Source: Streptococcus sp. HMSC067H01
GTDB taxonomy: Bacteria; Bacillota; Bacilli; Lactobacillales; Streptococcaceae
Direction: 5' to 3'
Length of the DNA stretch: 38,422 bases
Assembly: GCF_001814775.1 (NCBI RefSeq)
Contig: NZ_KV817781.1
Span: 431,492-469,913 of the forward strand
Shown here: one piece after another, positions 1-8,009 of the stretch
Numbering within the stretch: position 1 is the stretch's first letter
Layout: every line of letters starts with the position of its first letter
Position numbers and translations under genes: made by a program
Notes under the pieces: model-generated
What the model saw: the letters and a program-made list of their open reading frames with translations, nothing else
What the model was told of the DNA's origin: nothing
The model's database searches: none

Positions 1-620
1 CTTCAAGCTCTGGTTTCACCTCGACCAAGCTTGGAGTACCTTCACTTGGGGTTGAGGTGGATTCTACCTTAGTGCCTACTGCGATGATTTCTGATACAGG
101 GGCGGTGGTGACTTCATTAGAGACCTGCTTGCGAGTTTCCTTGCCATCAACAGTTGTCACCTCGGTTAAGATGGTACGCTCACCTGCTACTCCTGCTCTG
201 ATGACACGGGTTTGGCCCTTAAGCAAGTCTGGATCTTCCTGATGAAGAGTGTCATAGGCGATGGTCGCTGTCGTTACTTCAAGCTCTGGCTTCTCTTGGA
301 CCAAGCTTGGAGTACCTTCACTTGGAGTTGAAGTGGATTCTACCTTAGTGCCTACTGCTATGATTTCGGAAATTGGCTCCACAGTTACAGTGTTGGATTT
401 GACTTGACGGTCTTCCTTGCCATCTACAATCGTCACTTCCGTTAAGAGCGTGCGCTCACCTGCTACGCCTGCTCGAACAACACGAGTTTCACCCTTAAGC
501 AAGTCTGGATCTTCCTGATGAATAGTTTCATAGGCAACTGCTTCTGTCGTCACTTCAAGTTCTGGTTTCACCTCAACCAAGCTTGGTGCACCTTCACTTG
601 GAATTGAGGTGGATTCTACC
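1..620 (-). repeat. Tandem G5-domain coding repeats, period 276 bp
   Basis: The sequence beginning cttcaagctctgg recurs at 1, 277 and 553, an exact 276-bp (92-codon) spacing. Two units are complete and the third is cut by the window edge. Each unit encodes a G5 domain (KPELEVTT ... LLKGETRVVRAGVAGERT ... EIIAVGTKVE) plus a linker with the motif STSTPSEGTPSLV. Copies are highly similar at DNA level, so copy number probably varies between strains by recombination. Confidence 0.85.
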
Positions 621-1228
621 TTATCTGCTTGTAGGGAATGAGATTTTGTATCTTCCGTCCTAGAAATTTCCCCATTTCCCCTGACAAAATAATAGCCTGT
701 AAATTCATATCCCTCAATCCTTTCTGGACTAGGCAAAAATTCTCCTACAACTGTTTTGACAAGAGCTGGGCGAAGCTCTACTAAATTCTCCAAGGCAGAA
801 ACTGATAGAGCAGTTCCGCCTACAGCCAAAACTGTCACTAGAAAGAGAGAGGCTCCCTTTCGCTTTTTAATGAGAGTGAGCGAAACTAACAAGATTCCTG
901 TACCTAGCACAGGCAGGATAGCATTTGAAAAAAAGCCAGTATCAGGTAACTTCGCGGCAGATCTACGGTAGACGAAGTAATAATCCTTACCTTCTTCTAC
1001 TTGGATAGCATTCTCTTCAAACCAACGTAGTTCAGCCTTCAAAGATTCAGGCAAGTCTTTATCTTCCACATAGTGTGACACTAGCTGGGGAATCCTTTCC
1101 TCTGCAACCACAGTATTTCCACTTGTGCTTACAAAAAACAAACTCGTTCCCAATAAGACGGAACAAGTTCCTACTGCATACTTCCTCAAAGAAAAGCGTT
1201 GTTTTTCTTTAACATGATGTTGTTTCAT
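2..1228 (-). CDS. M26-family zinc metalloprotease (IgA1 protease/Zmp-like), N-terminal part, truncated by window edge
   Basis: About 409 N-terminal codons are visible and the frame stays open to the window edge. Residues about 11-30 form a YSIRK-type signal (RFSLRKYAVGTCSV) with a hydrophobic core. An LPDTG sorting motif lies unusually early, at about residues 94-98, and is followed by two hydrophobic segments (about 103-120 and 127-145). The chain then enters tandem G5-type repeats of 92 residues. A signal peptide, an N-proximal LPxTG, two membrane spans and G5 domains in this order are typical of streptococcal IgA1 protease and ZmpB-type metalloproteases, which are wall-anchored through their N-terminus and carry HExxH near the C-terminus. 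The catalytic part lies outside the window, so Iga cannot be told from ZmpB. The start has a GGAG Shine-Dalgarno 6 nt upstream. Confidence 0.8.
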   Translation of the reverse strand, partial: MKQHHVKEKQRFSLRKYAVGTCSVLLGTSLFFVSTSGNTVVAEERIPQLVSHYVEDKDLPESLKAELRWFEENAIQVEEGKDYYFVYRRSAAKLPDTGFFSNAILPVLGTGILLVSLTLIKKRKGASLFLVTVLAVGGTALSVSALENLVELRPALVKTVVGEFLPSPERIEGYEFTGYYFVRGNGEISRTEDTKSHSLQADKVESTSIPSEGAPSLVEVKPELEVTTEAVAYETIHQEDPDLLKGETRVVRAGVAGERTLLTEVTIVDGKEDRQVKSNTVTVEPISEIIAVGTKVESTSTPSEGTPSLVQEKPELEVTTATIAYDTLHQEDPDLLKGQTRVIRAGVAGERTILTEVTTVDGKETRKQVSNEVTTAPVSEIIAVGTKVESTSTPSEGTPSLVEVKPELE

Positions 1229-1262
1229 GACAAACTCCAATTTCGTATCTATTCCTTCTCAC

Positions 1263-1291
1263 AGTATATCAAAAATAGTAAACACCTACAA
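1263..1291 (-). promoter_or_regulatory. Promoter of the M26 protease gene
   Basis: On the minus strand TTGTAG (-35) and TATACT (-10, preceded by TGA as an extended -10) are separated by 17 nt. The start codon follows about 35 nt downstream. Found by inspection only. Confidence 0.55.
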
Positions 1292-1500
1292 AAGATTTGA
1301 ATAATAAAATTCCTATATCTAACTTCTTTATCCAATTTTAAAGAAATCCATCCTTATCCTTTGCAAAGATTCGAAGTTCGAGCTTGATTTCTTCAATGTT
1401 CTTCCAATATCCTGCCACTGAAGGGAAAGATAACACTGATACAAGTCGATTAACTCTTCAAAAATCCTAAGAAAATTAAATATGATTTCTTTGTTACAGA
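1292..1500 (-). other. Intergenic stretch with a possible short coding relic
   Basis: No intact gene is present between the protease start (1228) and the terminator at 1502-1543. On the minus strand, roughly 1330-1470 reads as FEELIDLYQCYLSLQWQDI and then, after a frame change, KNIEEIKLELRIFAKDKDGFL followed by a stop. The mix of coding-like peptides in two frames suggests the decayed 3' end of a gene. I cannot name the family, and it could be chance. Confidence 0.25.
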
Positions 1501-1501
1501 G

Positions 1502-1543
1502 AAAAAAAACACAAGTGAAATCAGTTTTTCTGACTTCACTTGT
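1502..1543 (-). terminator. Intrinsic terminator after typA-DUF3165
   Basis: Fourteen-base arms (acaagtgaaatcag and ctgacttcacttgt, one mismatch) enclose a five-base loop and are followed on the minus strand by an eight-base U run. It ends leftward transcription from the 1599-1844 gene. Confidence 0.85.
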
Positions 1544-1598
1544 GGCATATTTTATAAATAGCTTTACTGAATTCTAGCAAAACTCCACAGCCATTTGC

Positions 1599-1844
1599 CT
1601 ATCTCTTTTTCACCGACATTAGGGATATGTCTCGCAAACTAAAGTAAGTAAGAGCAAGCATAGCTACTGTGATAAAGAATTCTGTTGGCAGTTGGAAGAT
1701 TTGTAAGATTGACAACATCAATAGAATCAATAGGGCAACAAAAGCAAATACTAGAATAACAATGTTGACCGTTCCCTTGATACTTTGAGGTGTCGCAAAT
1801 ACATAGAGTAAGAGTAATAAAATCCCTATGATTAAATAGACCAT
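1599..1844 (-). CDS. DUF3165-type small membrane protein
   Basis: This 81-residue protein has three hydrophobic segments (about 2-18, 24-47 and 55-70) and a basic C-terminus ending KKR. It resembles the DUF3165 family of short streptococcal membrane proteins, whose function is unknown. It begins 18 nt after the typA stop and is followed by a strong terminator, so it is probably the last gene of a typA transcript. The Shine-Dalgarno is weak. No catalytic motif is visible. Confidence 0.7.
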   Translation of the reverse strand: MVYLIIGILLLLLYVFATPQSIKGTVNIVILVFAFVALLILLMLSILQIFQLPTEFFITVAMLALTYFSLRDISLMSVKKR

Positions 1845-1862
1845 TTTTGCTCTTTCTAGCTT

Positions 1863-3704
1863 TTATTCAGCTGACTTTTTCTTTTTGTTTGCTTTCTCAC
1901 GCTCTGCCTTGTTAAGGATTTGTTTACGCAAACGGATAGACTCAGGCGTTACTTCCATGTACTCATCGTCGTTCAAGAACTCAAGTGATTCTTCAAGAGT
2001 CAAGATACGAGGTGTCTTGATAACAGCTGTTTGGTCCTTAGTAGCTGAACGAACGTTGGTCATTTGTTTCGCTTTCGTGATATTAACAGTCAAGTCATTT
2101 TCACGAGAGTTTTCACCAATGATCATTCCTTCGTAAACCTCAGTACCTGGGTTGACAAAGATAGTACCACGTTCTTCGATAGACATGATTGAGTAAGTTG
2201 TTGCCTTACCTGCATCGATAGAAACAAGTGCACCACGGTGACGTCCACCGATTTCACCTGGAATCAATGGCAAGTATTGGTCGAAGGTATGGTTCATGAT
2301 ACCGTAACCACGAGTCATTGACAAGAACTCAGTTGAGTATCCGATCAAACCACGCGCTGGAACAAGGAAGACCAAACGAGTTTGACCATTACCAGTTGAG
2401 ATCATATCCAACATTTCACCCTTACGTTCAGAAAGGCTTTGGATAACAGATCCTTGGTATTCTTCTGGGGTGTCGATTTGAACACGTTCAAATGGTTCAC
2501 ATTTAACACCATCAATTTCTTTTACGATAACTTCTGGACGAGATACTTGAAGTTCATAACCTTCACGACGCATGGTTTCGATAAGGATTGACAAGTGCAA
2601 TTCTCCACGTCCTGAAACAGTCCATTTATCTGGTGAATCTGTTGGTTCAACACGAAGTGACACGTCTGTTTGCAACTCAGCTTGAAGGCGCTCCTCAACC
2701 TTACGAGAAGTGACCCATTTACCTTCACGACCAGCAAATGGTGAGTTATTAACCAAGAAGGTCATTTGAAGAGTAGGTTCGTCGATGTGAAGAACTGGAA
2801 GAGCTTCAACTGCATCTGTTGGAGTGATTGTTTCCCCAACGAAGATGTCTTCCATACCTGATACGGCAATCAAGTCACCTGCTTTTGCTTCTTGGATTTC
2901 ACGACGTTCCAAACCAAAGAAACCAAAGAGTTTTGTAACACGGAAGTTCTTGGTTGTACCATCAAGTTTAGAAAGAGTAACTTGGTCTCCAACCTTCACT
3001 GTACCACGGAAGATACGTCCGATACCGATACGACCTACGAAGTCATTGTAGTCCAAAAGTGACACTTGGAATTGAAGTGGCTCATCAGAGTTATCAACTG
3101 GCGCAGGAATGTGTTCGATGATGGTATCAAAGATTGGCGCCATTGTTGCTTCCTGGTCAGCTGGATCATCTGACAAGGAAGATGTTCCGTTGATCGCTGA
3201 AGCGTAAACTACTGGGAAGTCAAGCTGATCATCATCTGCACCAAGCTCGATGAAGAGTTCCAAAACTTCATCCACTACTTCTGCTGGACGAGCTGATGGT
3301 TTGTCGATTTTATTGATAACGACGATTGGGACAAGGTCTTGTTCCAAAGCTTTTTTCAATACGAAACGAGTTTGGGGCATAGTCCCTTCGTAAGAATCAA
3401 CTACCAAGACAACACCGTCAACCATTTTCATGATACGTTCAACTTCTCCACCGAAATCCGCGTGTCCTGGTGTGTCCATGATGTTGATGCGCGTGCCGTT
3501 ATAAGCAACCGCTGTATTCTTAGCAAGGATGGTAATTCCACGCTCTTTTTCGATATCGTTTGAGTCCATAGCACGTTCAGCTAGTTCTGTACGAGCATCA
3601 AGAGTTGAAGATTGTTTCAACAATTCATCAACAAGGGTTGTTTTTCCGTGGTCAACGTGGGCAATAATGGCTACGTTACGGATATCTTCTCTTAATTTTG
3701 TCAT
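1863..3704 (-). CDS. typA: Ribosome-associated GTPase TypA/BipA
   Basis: The 613-residue product is a translational GTPase of the TypA/BipA family, which binds the 70S ribosome and supports ribosome assembly and growth under stress or cold. The P-loop AHVDHGKTT, the [12 protein letters not shown] switch II region and NKID (G4) are all present. They are followed by the domain-2 beta barrel, EF-G-like domains, and the TypA-specific C-terminal domain ending in a lysine-rich tail. Length matches the family. I chose the ATG at 3704 over the one seven codons upstream because AGAGGAAA lies just before it and the protein then begins [10 protein letters not shown], as is usual. The gene heads a transcript with the DUF3165 gene. 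Confidence 0.97.
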   Translation of the reverse strand: MTKLREDIRNVAIIAHVDHGKTTLVDELLKQSSTLDARTELAERAMDSNDIEKERGITILAKNTAVAYNGTRINIMDTPGHADFGGEVERIMKMVDGVVLVVDSYEGTMPQTRFVLKKALEQDLVPIVVINKIDKPSARPAEVVDEVLELFIELGADDDQLDFPVVYASAINGTSSLSDDPADQEATMAPIFDTIIEHIPAPVDNSDEPLQFQVSLLDYNDFVGRIGIGRIFRGTVKVGDQVTLSKLDGTTKNFRVTKLFGFFGLERREIQEAKAGDLIAVSGMEDIFVGETITPTDAVEALPVLHIDEPTLQMTFLVNNSPFAGREGKWVTSRKVEERLQAELQTDVSLRVEPTDSPDKWTVSGRGELHLSILIETMRREGYELQVSRPEVIVKEIDGVKCEPFERVQIDTPEEYQGSVIQSLSERKGEMLDMISTGNGQTRLVFLVPARGLIGYSTEFLSMTRGYGIMNHTFDQYLPLIPGEIGGRHRGALVSIDAGKATTYSIMSIEERGTIFVNPGTEVYEGMIIGENSRENDLTVNITKAKQMTNVRSATKDQTAVIKTPRILTLEESLEFLNDDEYMEVTPESIRLRKQILNKAEREKANKKKKSAE

Positions 3705-3747
3705 GATTTCCTCTGTTATATTCAAAAATTTATTTTCTAACTGAACG

Positions 3748-3756
3748 ATTATACCA
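3748..3756 (-). promoter_or_regulatory. Extended -10 promoter of typA
   Basis: The minus strand reads TGGTATAAT, a consensus extended -10. No good -35 lies 17 nt upstream. The leader to the typA ATG is about 37 nt. Confidence 0.55.
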
Positions 3757-3848
3757 CATTTTTAGGCAAATGACTTAACTCAAGCAAGTGTAAATGTTTT
3801 CAAAAAAAATTTCTTTGCTTACCTTTTCTTTTCAAAAGAATCAACTTG

Positions 3849-3857
3849 TGATAAGAT
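3849..3857 (+). promoter_or_regulatory. Extended -10 directly in front of the rsuA-type gene
   Basis: TGATAAGAT (TG plus TAAGAT) ends only 8 nt before the ATG at 3866. Transcription would start within a base or two of the start codon. No convincing Shine-Dalgarno is present. Confidence 0.45.
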
Positions 3858-3865
3858 AGGCTGGT

Positions 3866-4591
3866 ATGCGTTTAGATAGATTATTAGCCCAAGAAAAAAT
3901 CAGCCGTAAGGGCATGAAACAAGCTCTCCTGAAAAAAGAAATCTTAGTAGATGGACAAGTAGCTTCTTCCCTTTCACAGAATGTTGATACAGGACTGCAA
4001 GAACTGATTTTCCAAGGCAAAAGAATTCAAGGATATGAACACACCTACCTCATGCTCCATAAGCCAAACGGAGTCGTGACTGCAAGCAAGGATAAGTTAC
4101 TAACAACTGTCATGGATCTACTGCCTAAGAATCTCCAGTCAGAGCAACTCTACGCCATCGGTCGTCTGGATCGAGACACGACAGGACTCCTCCTCTTAAC
4201 GAATAATGGTCCTCTAGGTTTTCAACTCCTCCACCCTCAATATCATGTGGATAAAACTTACCAAGTTGAGGTCAATGGACCACTCACATCCGACCATATC
4301 CAAGTCTTTCAAAAGGGGATTGTCTTTTTAAATGGCACTATCTGTAAACCTGCAAGACTAAAGATTCTATCAGCAAGTCCTTTCCTCAGTCAAGCCTCCA
4401 TTACCATTTCAGAAGGAAAATTTCATCAGGTTAAAAAAATGTTCCTCTCTGTTGGTGTCAAGGTCACTGCCCTAAAACGCACCCATTTTGGCCCTTGGAG
4501 TCTTGATGACAATCTTCAAGAAGGTGACTATCGACATCTAAACTCACAAGAATTGGCAATCATTCGTGACTTTCTTAGAAAAAGTGGTTAA
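3866..4591 (+). CDS. rsuA: 16S rRNA pseudouridine synthase, RsuA/RluB/E/F family
   Basis: The 241-residue protein has an N-terminal S4 RNA-binding domain (MRLDRLLAQ ... ILVDGQ, about 1-55). A RsuA-type catalytic domain follows, with the signature GRLDRDTTGLLLLTN around residue 100; its Asp is the nucleophile. The motif GKFHQVKKM lies near residue 190. Family members isomerise a specific uridine in rRNA, and RsuA itself modifies U516 of 16S rRNA. The target cannot be assigned from sequence alone. The gene is divergent from typA and ends at a strong hairpin terminator. No ribosome-binding site is evident, and the -10 almost touches the start codon. Confidence 0.9.
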   Translation: MRLDRLLAQEKISRKGMKQALLKKEILVDGQVASSLSQNVDTGLQELIFQGKRIQGYEHTYLMLHKPNGVVTASKDKLLTTVMDLLPKNLQSEQLYAIGRLDRDTTGLLLLTNNGPLGFQLLHPQYHVDKTYQVEVNGPLTSDHIQVFQKGIVFLNGTICKPARLKILSASPFLSQASITISEGKFHQVKKMFLSVGVKVTALKRTHFGPWSLDDNLQEGDYRHLNSQELAIIRDFLRKSG

Positions 4592-4768
4592 AAAATGAGG
4601 TTGGGACAAAAGATCCCGACCTCACTTTTTATTAGCAATCAAACTTTGACGCGGTTGCTGATTGAACTTTTTGTTCGTCTTTTAGACTCCAAAAAGCTCC
4701 TAATCATCCTCGCGGGGCTGGGACTATGAAATCGAGACTTTGTCTATCGATTTCTGTCCCACCGCCAT
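4592..4768. repeat. MITE-like intergenic repeat with TGGGAC hairpins (copy A)
   Basis: This noncoding 175-bp stretch holds a terminal TGGGAC hairpin (4596-4624), a central hairpin pairing caatca (4636-4641) with tgattg (4659-4664), and a right-hand imperfect hairpin from tgggac at about 4730 to gtccca at about 4763. Similar TGGGAC and GCTGATT modules occur at 31940-32040. I infer a small non-autonomous streptococcal repeat. No named family was matched. Confidence 0.45.
4596..4624. terminator. Bidirectional terminator hairpin after rsuA
   Basis: Eleven-base arms (tgaggttggga and tcccgacctca, with one G-T pair) are flanked by an A run upstream and CTTTTTATT downstream. The hairpin can end the + strand gene and also acts as the first part of a larger repeat element. 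Confidence 0.75.
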
Positions 4769-4771
4769 TTC

Positions 4772-5155
4772 TTATTTTTCAACTTTTACTTTCCCTGTCC
4801 AAGAATCCAATCCGTAAGACAGGATATAGATTTCTGAGAAACCTTGTTTTTTCAAGAAAAGTGCTGCATTGGTAACACGTTGCGCACGTTGATTTTCATA
4901 GAGAAGCACTGGTTTATCCTTACGAAGAGCTGCAAGACTTGTCTTCAATTGGTTTGAAGGGATATTACGAGCTCCAAGGATATGTTTTCTGTGGAAGTCA
5001 GCTGGATCACGCAAGTCAATCAACTGACCTGTACGAATCAAAGACTCAAACTCTTCATTGTCTACAATTTTTGCCGCACGGCGAATACGAAGGTAGTTGT
5101 AACCCATCCATGCCAACATCGCCACTATAAGTCCCCATAATACCCAAGTTACCAT
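4772..5155 (-). CDS. Membrane-anchored rhodanese-like protein lacking the catalytic cysteine
   Basis: The 127-residue protein has one N-terminal transmembrane helix (about 4-22) and a rhodanese fold, seen in LIDLRDPADFHRKHILGARNIP and YGLDSWTGKV. Active rhodaneses have a C-x-x-x-x-R loop at the position of LLYENQRAQR. Here the Cys position is occupied by Glu/Asn, so sulfurtransferase activity is not expected. It is probably a membrane-attached binding or scaffold domain. It lies 5 nt after yqgQ in what looks like a two-gene operon, with a GGAG Shine-Dalgarno in the yqgQ 3' end. Confidence 0.85.
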   Translation of the reverse strand: MVTWVLWGLIVAMLAWMGYNYLRIRRAAKIVDNEEFESLIRTGQLIDLRDPADFHRKHILGARNIPSNQLKTSLAALRKDKPVLLYENQRAQRVTNAALFLKKQGFSEIYILSYGLDSWTGKVKVEK

Positions 5156-5160
5156 AATAT

Positions 5161-5376
5161 CTAATCTCCATTTTTTTCTAAATAGTCTAATTCTAACTTA
5201 TGCTCTCTGCGAAGAACAGCCTCCGCTTCAAGATAATCCAGCTTATCCATCAAGCCAGCATCATAAATTCGAGAAAGTTCAATTTTCATCAGTTCAATAT
5301 CATAAAGACGTTTGCCCATATAGACAAGAATGCCGAACTGTTTGAGAAATTGTTGCACATCGTAGAGTGTTTTCAT
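5161..5376 (-). CDS. yqgQ: YqgQ family (DUF910) small protein
   Basis: The 71-residue protein begins MKTLYDVQQFLKQFG and contains the family pattern YxGKRLYDIELMKIELSRIYDAGLMD. The function of YqgQ is unknown; the fold is a small helical bundle. I chose the ATG at 5376 because the earlier in-frame ATG at 5385 lies inside the -10 element (TAAAATG), and because family members start MxTxYDVQ. The mRNA then appears to be leaderless. It is probably cotranscribed with the rhodanese-like gene. Confidence 0.8.
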   Translation of the reverse strand: MKTLYDVQQFLKQFGILVYMGKRLYDIELMKIELSRIYDAGLMDKLDYLEAEAVLRREHKLELDYLEKNGD

Positions 5377-5383
5377 AGCTTTC

Positions 5384-5412
5384 ATTTTAGCAAAAAATCA
5401 GAGTTTTTTCAA
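5384..5412 (-). promoter_or_regulatory. Promoter of yqgQ-rhodanese, -10 seven nt from the start codon
   Basis: The minus strand has TTGAAA, a 17-nt spacer ending TGC, and TAAAAT. This is a good -35 and an extended -10. Only 7 nt separate the -10 from the ATG at 5376. Confidence 0.65.
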
Positions 5413-5435
5413 TAGTTCAGAGGAAGATTCCCTTT

Positions 5436-5903
5436 TTACTGCTTACGAATCTTTTTAATACTCTGATGAATAAGATAGCCGACAACCATCCCAACAAAAT
5501 TCTGTAGCAAATTGTGAGGGACATCTAACAAGGCTTGCCCCCAACCTTTCATCCAAGCAGTTGCACACGCATATCCAGCTACCATGATGATAGTCGCCAT
5601 AACTAATCCAAGCCCCTGCCATTTTCCTTTAAAACCTGCAAAATATCCCTGCAGACCATGGAAAAGCAAGCTGAAGACCATCCAGTGAGGATAACCTGAA
5701 ATCAGGTCAATGAGAAATCCTCCTAATCCTCCAACAATGGCTCCTTCACGGCGCCCATAATAAAAAGCGGTAAAGAAGATTCCAGCATCTAAAAGAGTTA
5801 AGATTCCTGTTTGGGTTGGGATTTTTACAATATAGCCTAAGACCACTGATAGGGCAGTTAGTATAGATAATAGGGCGATTTTACTTGTTTTGGTTTGCTT
5901 CAT
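5436..5903 (-). CDS. pdxU2: ECF transporter S component, probably vitamin B6 (PdxU2-like)
   Basis: The 155-residue membrane protein has about five or six hydrophobic segments and the features of an ECF substrate-capture subunit, such as [16 protein letters not shown] at the N-terminus and a glycine-rich GGLGGFLIDLISGYPHW in the middle. It overlaps the pyridoxine-kinase-like gene upstream by 23 nt. This tight coupling suggests that the two supply and phosphorylate the same substrate, pyridoxine or, less likely, the hydroxymethylpyrimidine moiety of thiamine. Energy would come from the shared EcfA/A'/T module, which is not in this window. Specificity is inferred from context. Confidence 0.7.
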   Translation of the reverse strand: MKQTKTSKIALLSILTALSVVLGYIVKIPTQTGILTLLDAGIFFTAFYYGRREGAIVGGLGGFLIDLISGYPHWMVFSLLFHGLQGYFAGFKGKWQGLGLVMATIIMVAGYACATAWMKGWGQALLDVPHNLLQNFVGMVVGYLIHQSIKKIRKQ

Positions 5904-6654
5904 ATTGTCTTACTCCATATTGATCTGCTTGTGCGATAGCACGGTAAACAAAGGCTTTAGAACTTTCTACTGCTGGTAAGAGTTCCTCTCCTTGTACTAA
6001 TTGACTGGCAATGCTCGATGCAAAGGTACAACCTGCACCAGCATTTTGACCTTCTAAGACTGGATTCTCAAAAATGGTAAAATTCACTCCATCATAAAAG
6101 ACATCCACAGCCTTATCCTGACTAAGGCGATTCCCACCCTTGATAATGACTGCTGGCGCTCCTAAGTCATACAATTTCTGAGCTGCAGCCTTCATATCTT
6201 CCAAGGTTTCAATCTTTTGACCTGCTAGCAATTCTGCCTCAGGAAGGTTCGGAGTAATCACAGATACATAAGGGAAAAAGCGAATCAACTCTTGACAAAG
6301 CTCGCTGACAGCAACGTCGTGCGTTTCCTTACAAACCAATACAGGGTCCAAGACGACAGGAACTCCTGCTCTTTCCTTAATGAAATTCAAAGCTCTCTCA
6401 GCAACACCAACTGTCGGCAAGAGACCAATCTTAATCCCTCCAAAGTCTACACTCTTCAGACTATCCAACTGTTGTTGGAAAATAGTTTCATCAGTTGGAA
6501 AGACTTCAAAGCCATTTTCTGTCAAAGCAGTCAAGCAGGTCATGGCTACAAATCCATGCAAACCATTCAAAGTATAGGTGGCAAGGTCAGCAGCTAATCC
6601 ACCACCACTAAAAATATCATTTCCTGAAAGTGCTAAAATACGATTATTCTTCAT
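5881..6654 (-). CDS. pdxK: PdxK/ThiD-like pyridoxine (or HMP) kinase
   Basis: The 257-residue protein is of the ribokinase superfamily, ThiD-like branch. It opens with [18 protein letters not shown] where canonical ThiD has [18 protein letters not shown] and [12 protein letters not shown] follow, with the anion hole and catalytic base in [16 protein letters not shown]. ThiD-like pyridoxal kinases of Firmicutes often take this role, making pyridoxal phosphate in the cytosol. Overlaps with truA (11 nt) and with the ECF gene (23 nt) show translational coupling. Vitamin B6 against thiamine specificity is not resolved by sequence. Confidence 0.8.
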   Translation of the reverse strand: MKNNRILALSGNDIFSGGGLAADLATYTLNGLHGFVAMTCLTALTENGFEVFPTDETIFQQQLDSLKSVDFGGIKIGLLPTVGVAERALNFIKERAGVPVVLDPVLVCKETHDVAVSELCQELIRFFPYVSVITPNLPEAELLAGQKIETLEDMKAAAQKLYDLGAPAVIIKGGNRLSQDKAVDVFYDGVNFTIFENPVLEGQNAGAGCTFASSIASQLVQGEELLPAVESSKAFVYRAIAQADQYGVRQYEANQNK

Positions 6655-7393
6655 AACGAATCTCCTTCAAATACAAACCATTGGGTGCTGCAGTTGGTCC
6701 TGCCAACTGTCTGTCTTTTTTCTCCAAAATCAGGTCAATCTGTTCAATCGGCATACGGTTGTTACCAATTTTCAGCAGGGTTCCGACCATATTTCGAATC
6801 TGCTTATAGAGGAAGCCATTGCCTGAGAAGGTAAAGGTCAAAAACTGCCCTGTTTCATCAACCCTAAGACTAGCTTCCGTGATCGTCCGAACCTTATCCT
6901 CCACACTAGTCCCTGATGCCGTAAAACCAGTAAAGTCATGTGTTCCCTCGAGTTTTTTTACAGCAAGCTGCATCCGCTCCACATCTAGCGGATATGGATA
7001 ATGGGTCGCATAATGGCGACGCATAGGATTTTTAGGACGTCCTCTATCCACGATAAACTCATAGGTCTTGCTATGCTTAGCATAACGACAATGAAAATCA
7101 TCAGCCACAATCTCAATCGAAATCACATCGATATCTTCAGGACTTTGAGTATCAAGAGCAAAACGAAGTTTTTCCTCATCCATCTGATAGGGAAGGTCAA
7201 AGTGGATGACCTGCCCTAAGGCATGAACACCACTGTCCGTTCGCCCTGCACCATGGATGGTAATGGCCTGCCCTTTATTTAATTTGGTTAAAGTTTTTTC
7301 AATTTCCTCTTGGACACTACGCGCGTGAGGTTGTCGCTGGAAGCCAGCAAAGTCGTAGCCATCATAGGAAATTACAGCTTTATATCTAGTCAT
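6644..7393 (-). CDS. truA: tRNA pseudouridine(38-40) synthase TruA
   Basis: The 249-residue protein modifies uridines 38-40 of tRNA anticodon stems. The signature [19 protein letters not shown], with its catalytic Asp, is at about residue 50-70. [11 protein letters not shown] is near the C-terminus. Length and start ([19 protein letters not shown]) are typical. The gene heads the truA-pdxK-pdxU2 transcript. There is no Shine-Dalgarno, and the promoter -10 lies 6 nt from the ATG, so the message is likely leaderless. Confidence 0.95.
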   Translation of the reverse strand: MTRYKAVISYDGYDFAGFQRQPHARSVQEEIEKTLTKLNKGQAITIHGAGRTDSGVHALGQVIHFDLPYQMDEEKLRFALDTQSPEDIDVISIEIVADDFHCRYAKHSKTYEFIVDRGRPKNPMRRHYATHYPYPLDVERMQLAVKKLEGTHDFTGFTASGTSVEDKVRTITEASLRVDETGQFLTFTFSGNGFLYKQIRNMVGTLLKIGNNRMPIEQIDLILEKKDRQLAGPTAAPNGLYLKEIRYEE

Positions 7394-7399
7394 GTATCT

Positions 7400-7428
7400 A
7401 TTTTATCAAGAAAATTTCTTTGCAACAA
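7400..7428 (-). promoter_or_regulatory. Promoter of truA-pdxK-pdxU2, abutting the start codon
   Basis: The minus strand shows TTGTTG, 17 nt, and TAAAAT preceded by TGA (extended -10). Six nt separate the -10 from the ATG at 7393. Confidence 0.55.
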
Positions 7429-7478
7429 GTTTGAAAACCAAAAATTGTACGGGGACAGTTCTCGGTATCATCTAGCCC

Positions 7479-7937
7479 TTACCTAGATTTTCTCATTATG
7501 TATTTTCGTTCTGGAATTTCAATAGTTTGAACAATTTCAAATCCTTCTTTTTGGTAAAGATTCTGAGCTCTTTGATTTGCCTCGTAGACATTTAGAGAAA
7601 TAGTATCTATGTCTTCATTTTCAAAGGCCAAACTAACAAATTTCCTTAAAGCCTGGCTACCTAGGCCCTGCCCCTGTTTCTGGGGATTGATAAAAAATCT
7701 CCCGATATGAAGATTACTGTCTTCTAGCCTGATTTTCTGGATAAGCCCCACAAACTCTTGTCCATCAAAGATTGAAAAGATTCCTTCCAAATCTTTCAAG
7801 ATTTGAATTGTTAAGGGAAAAGGAATCATTGTTCCCATCCATTGTTTTTGAAAGGATTTGCCAAGGGAGTTGGACCATTGGCATACGTGCTGAGCATTTT
7901 CTGTGCTCATATTTTCTTCAAAACGAATCATGATCAT
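7479..7937 (-). CDS. GNAT-family N-acetyltransferase
   Basis: The 152-residue protein has the acetyl-CoA-binding motif A as HIGRFFINPQKQGQGLGSQALRKFV (Q-x-x-G-x-G/A) and a C-terminal NVYEANQRAQNLYQKEGFE, both typical of GNAT enzymes. The substrate is unknown. The first of two nearby ATGs was taken because GAGGT lies 7 nt upstream of it. It lies alone, 85 nt upstream of truA, with no clear terminator after it, so some read-through into truA is possible. Confidence 0.85.
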   Translation of the reverse strand: MIMIRFEENMSTENAQHVCQWSNSLGKSFQKQWMGTMIPFPLTIQILKDLEGIFSIFDGQEFVGLIQKIRLEDSNLHIGRFFINPQKQGQGLGSQALRKFVSLAFENEDIDTISLNVYEANQRAQNLYQKEGFEIVQTIEIPERKYIMRKSR

Positions 7938-7994
7938 GATCTTGACCTCACCATCTTATCAATGTTTCTTTATTATACTACTTCTCTTATTTTT

Positions 7995-8002
7995 TACGAA
8001 TA
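7995..8002 (+). promoter_or_regulatory. ComX (SigX) box of cclA
   Basis: TACGAATA matches the streptococcal competence sigma-factor box exactly and is preceded by the usual T-rich tract. It ends 7 nt before the ATG of the prepilin peptidase, a known class of late competence gene. Confidence 0.85.
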
Positions 8003-8009
8003 GATAAGT

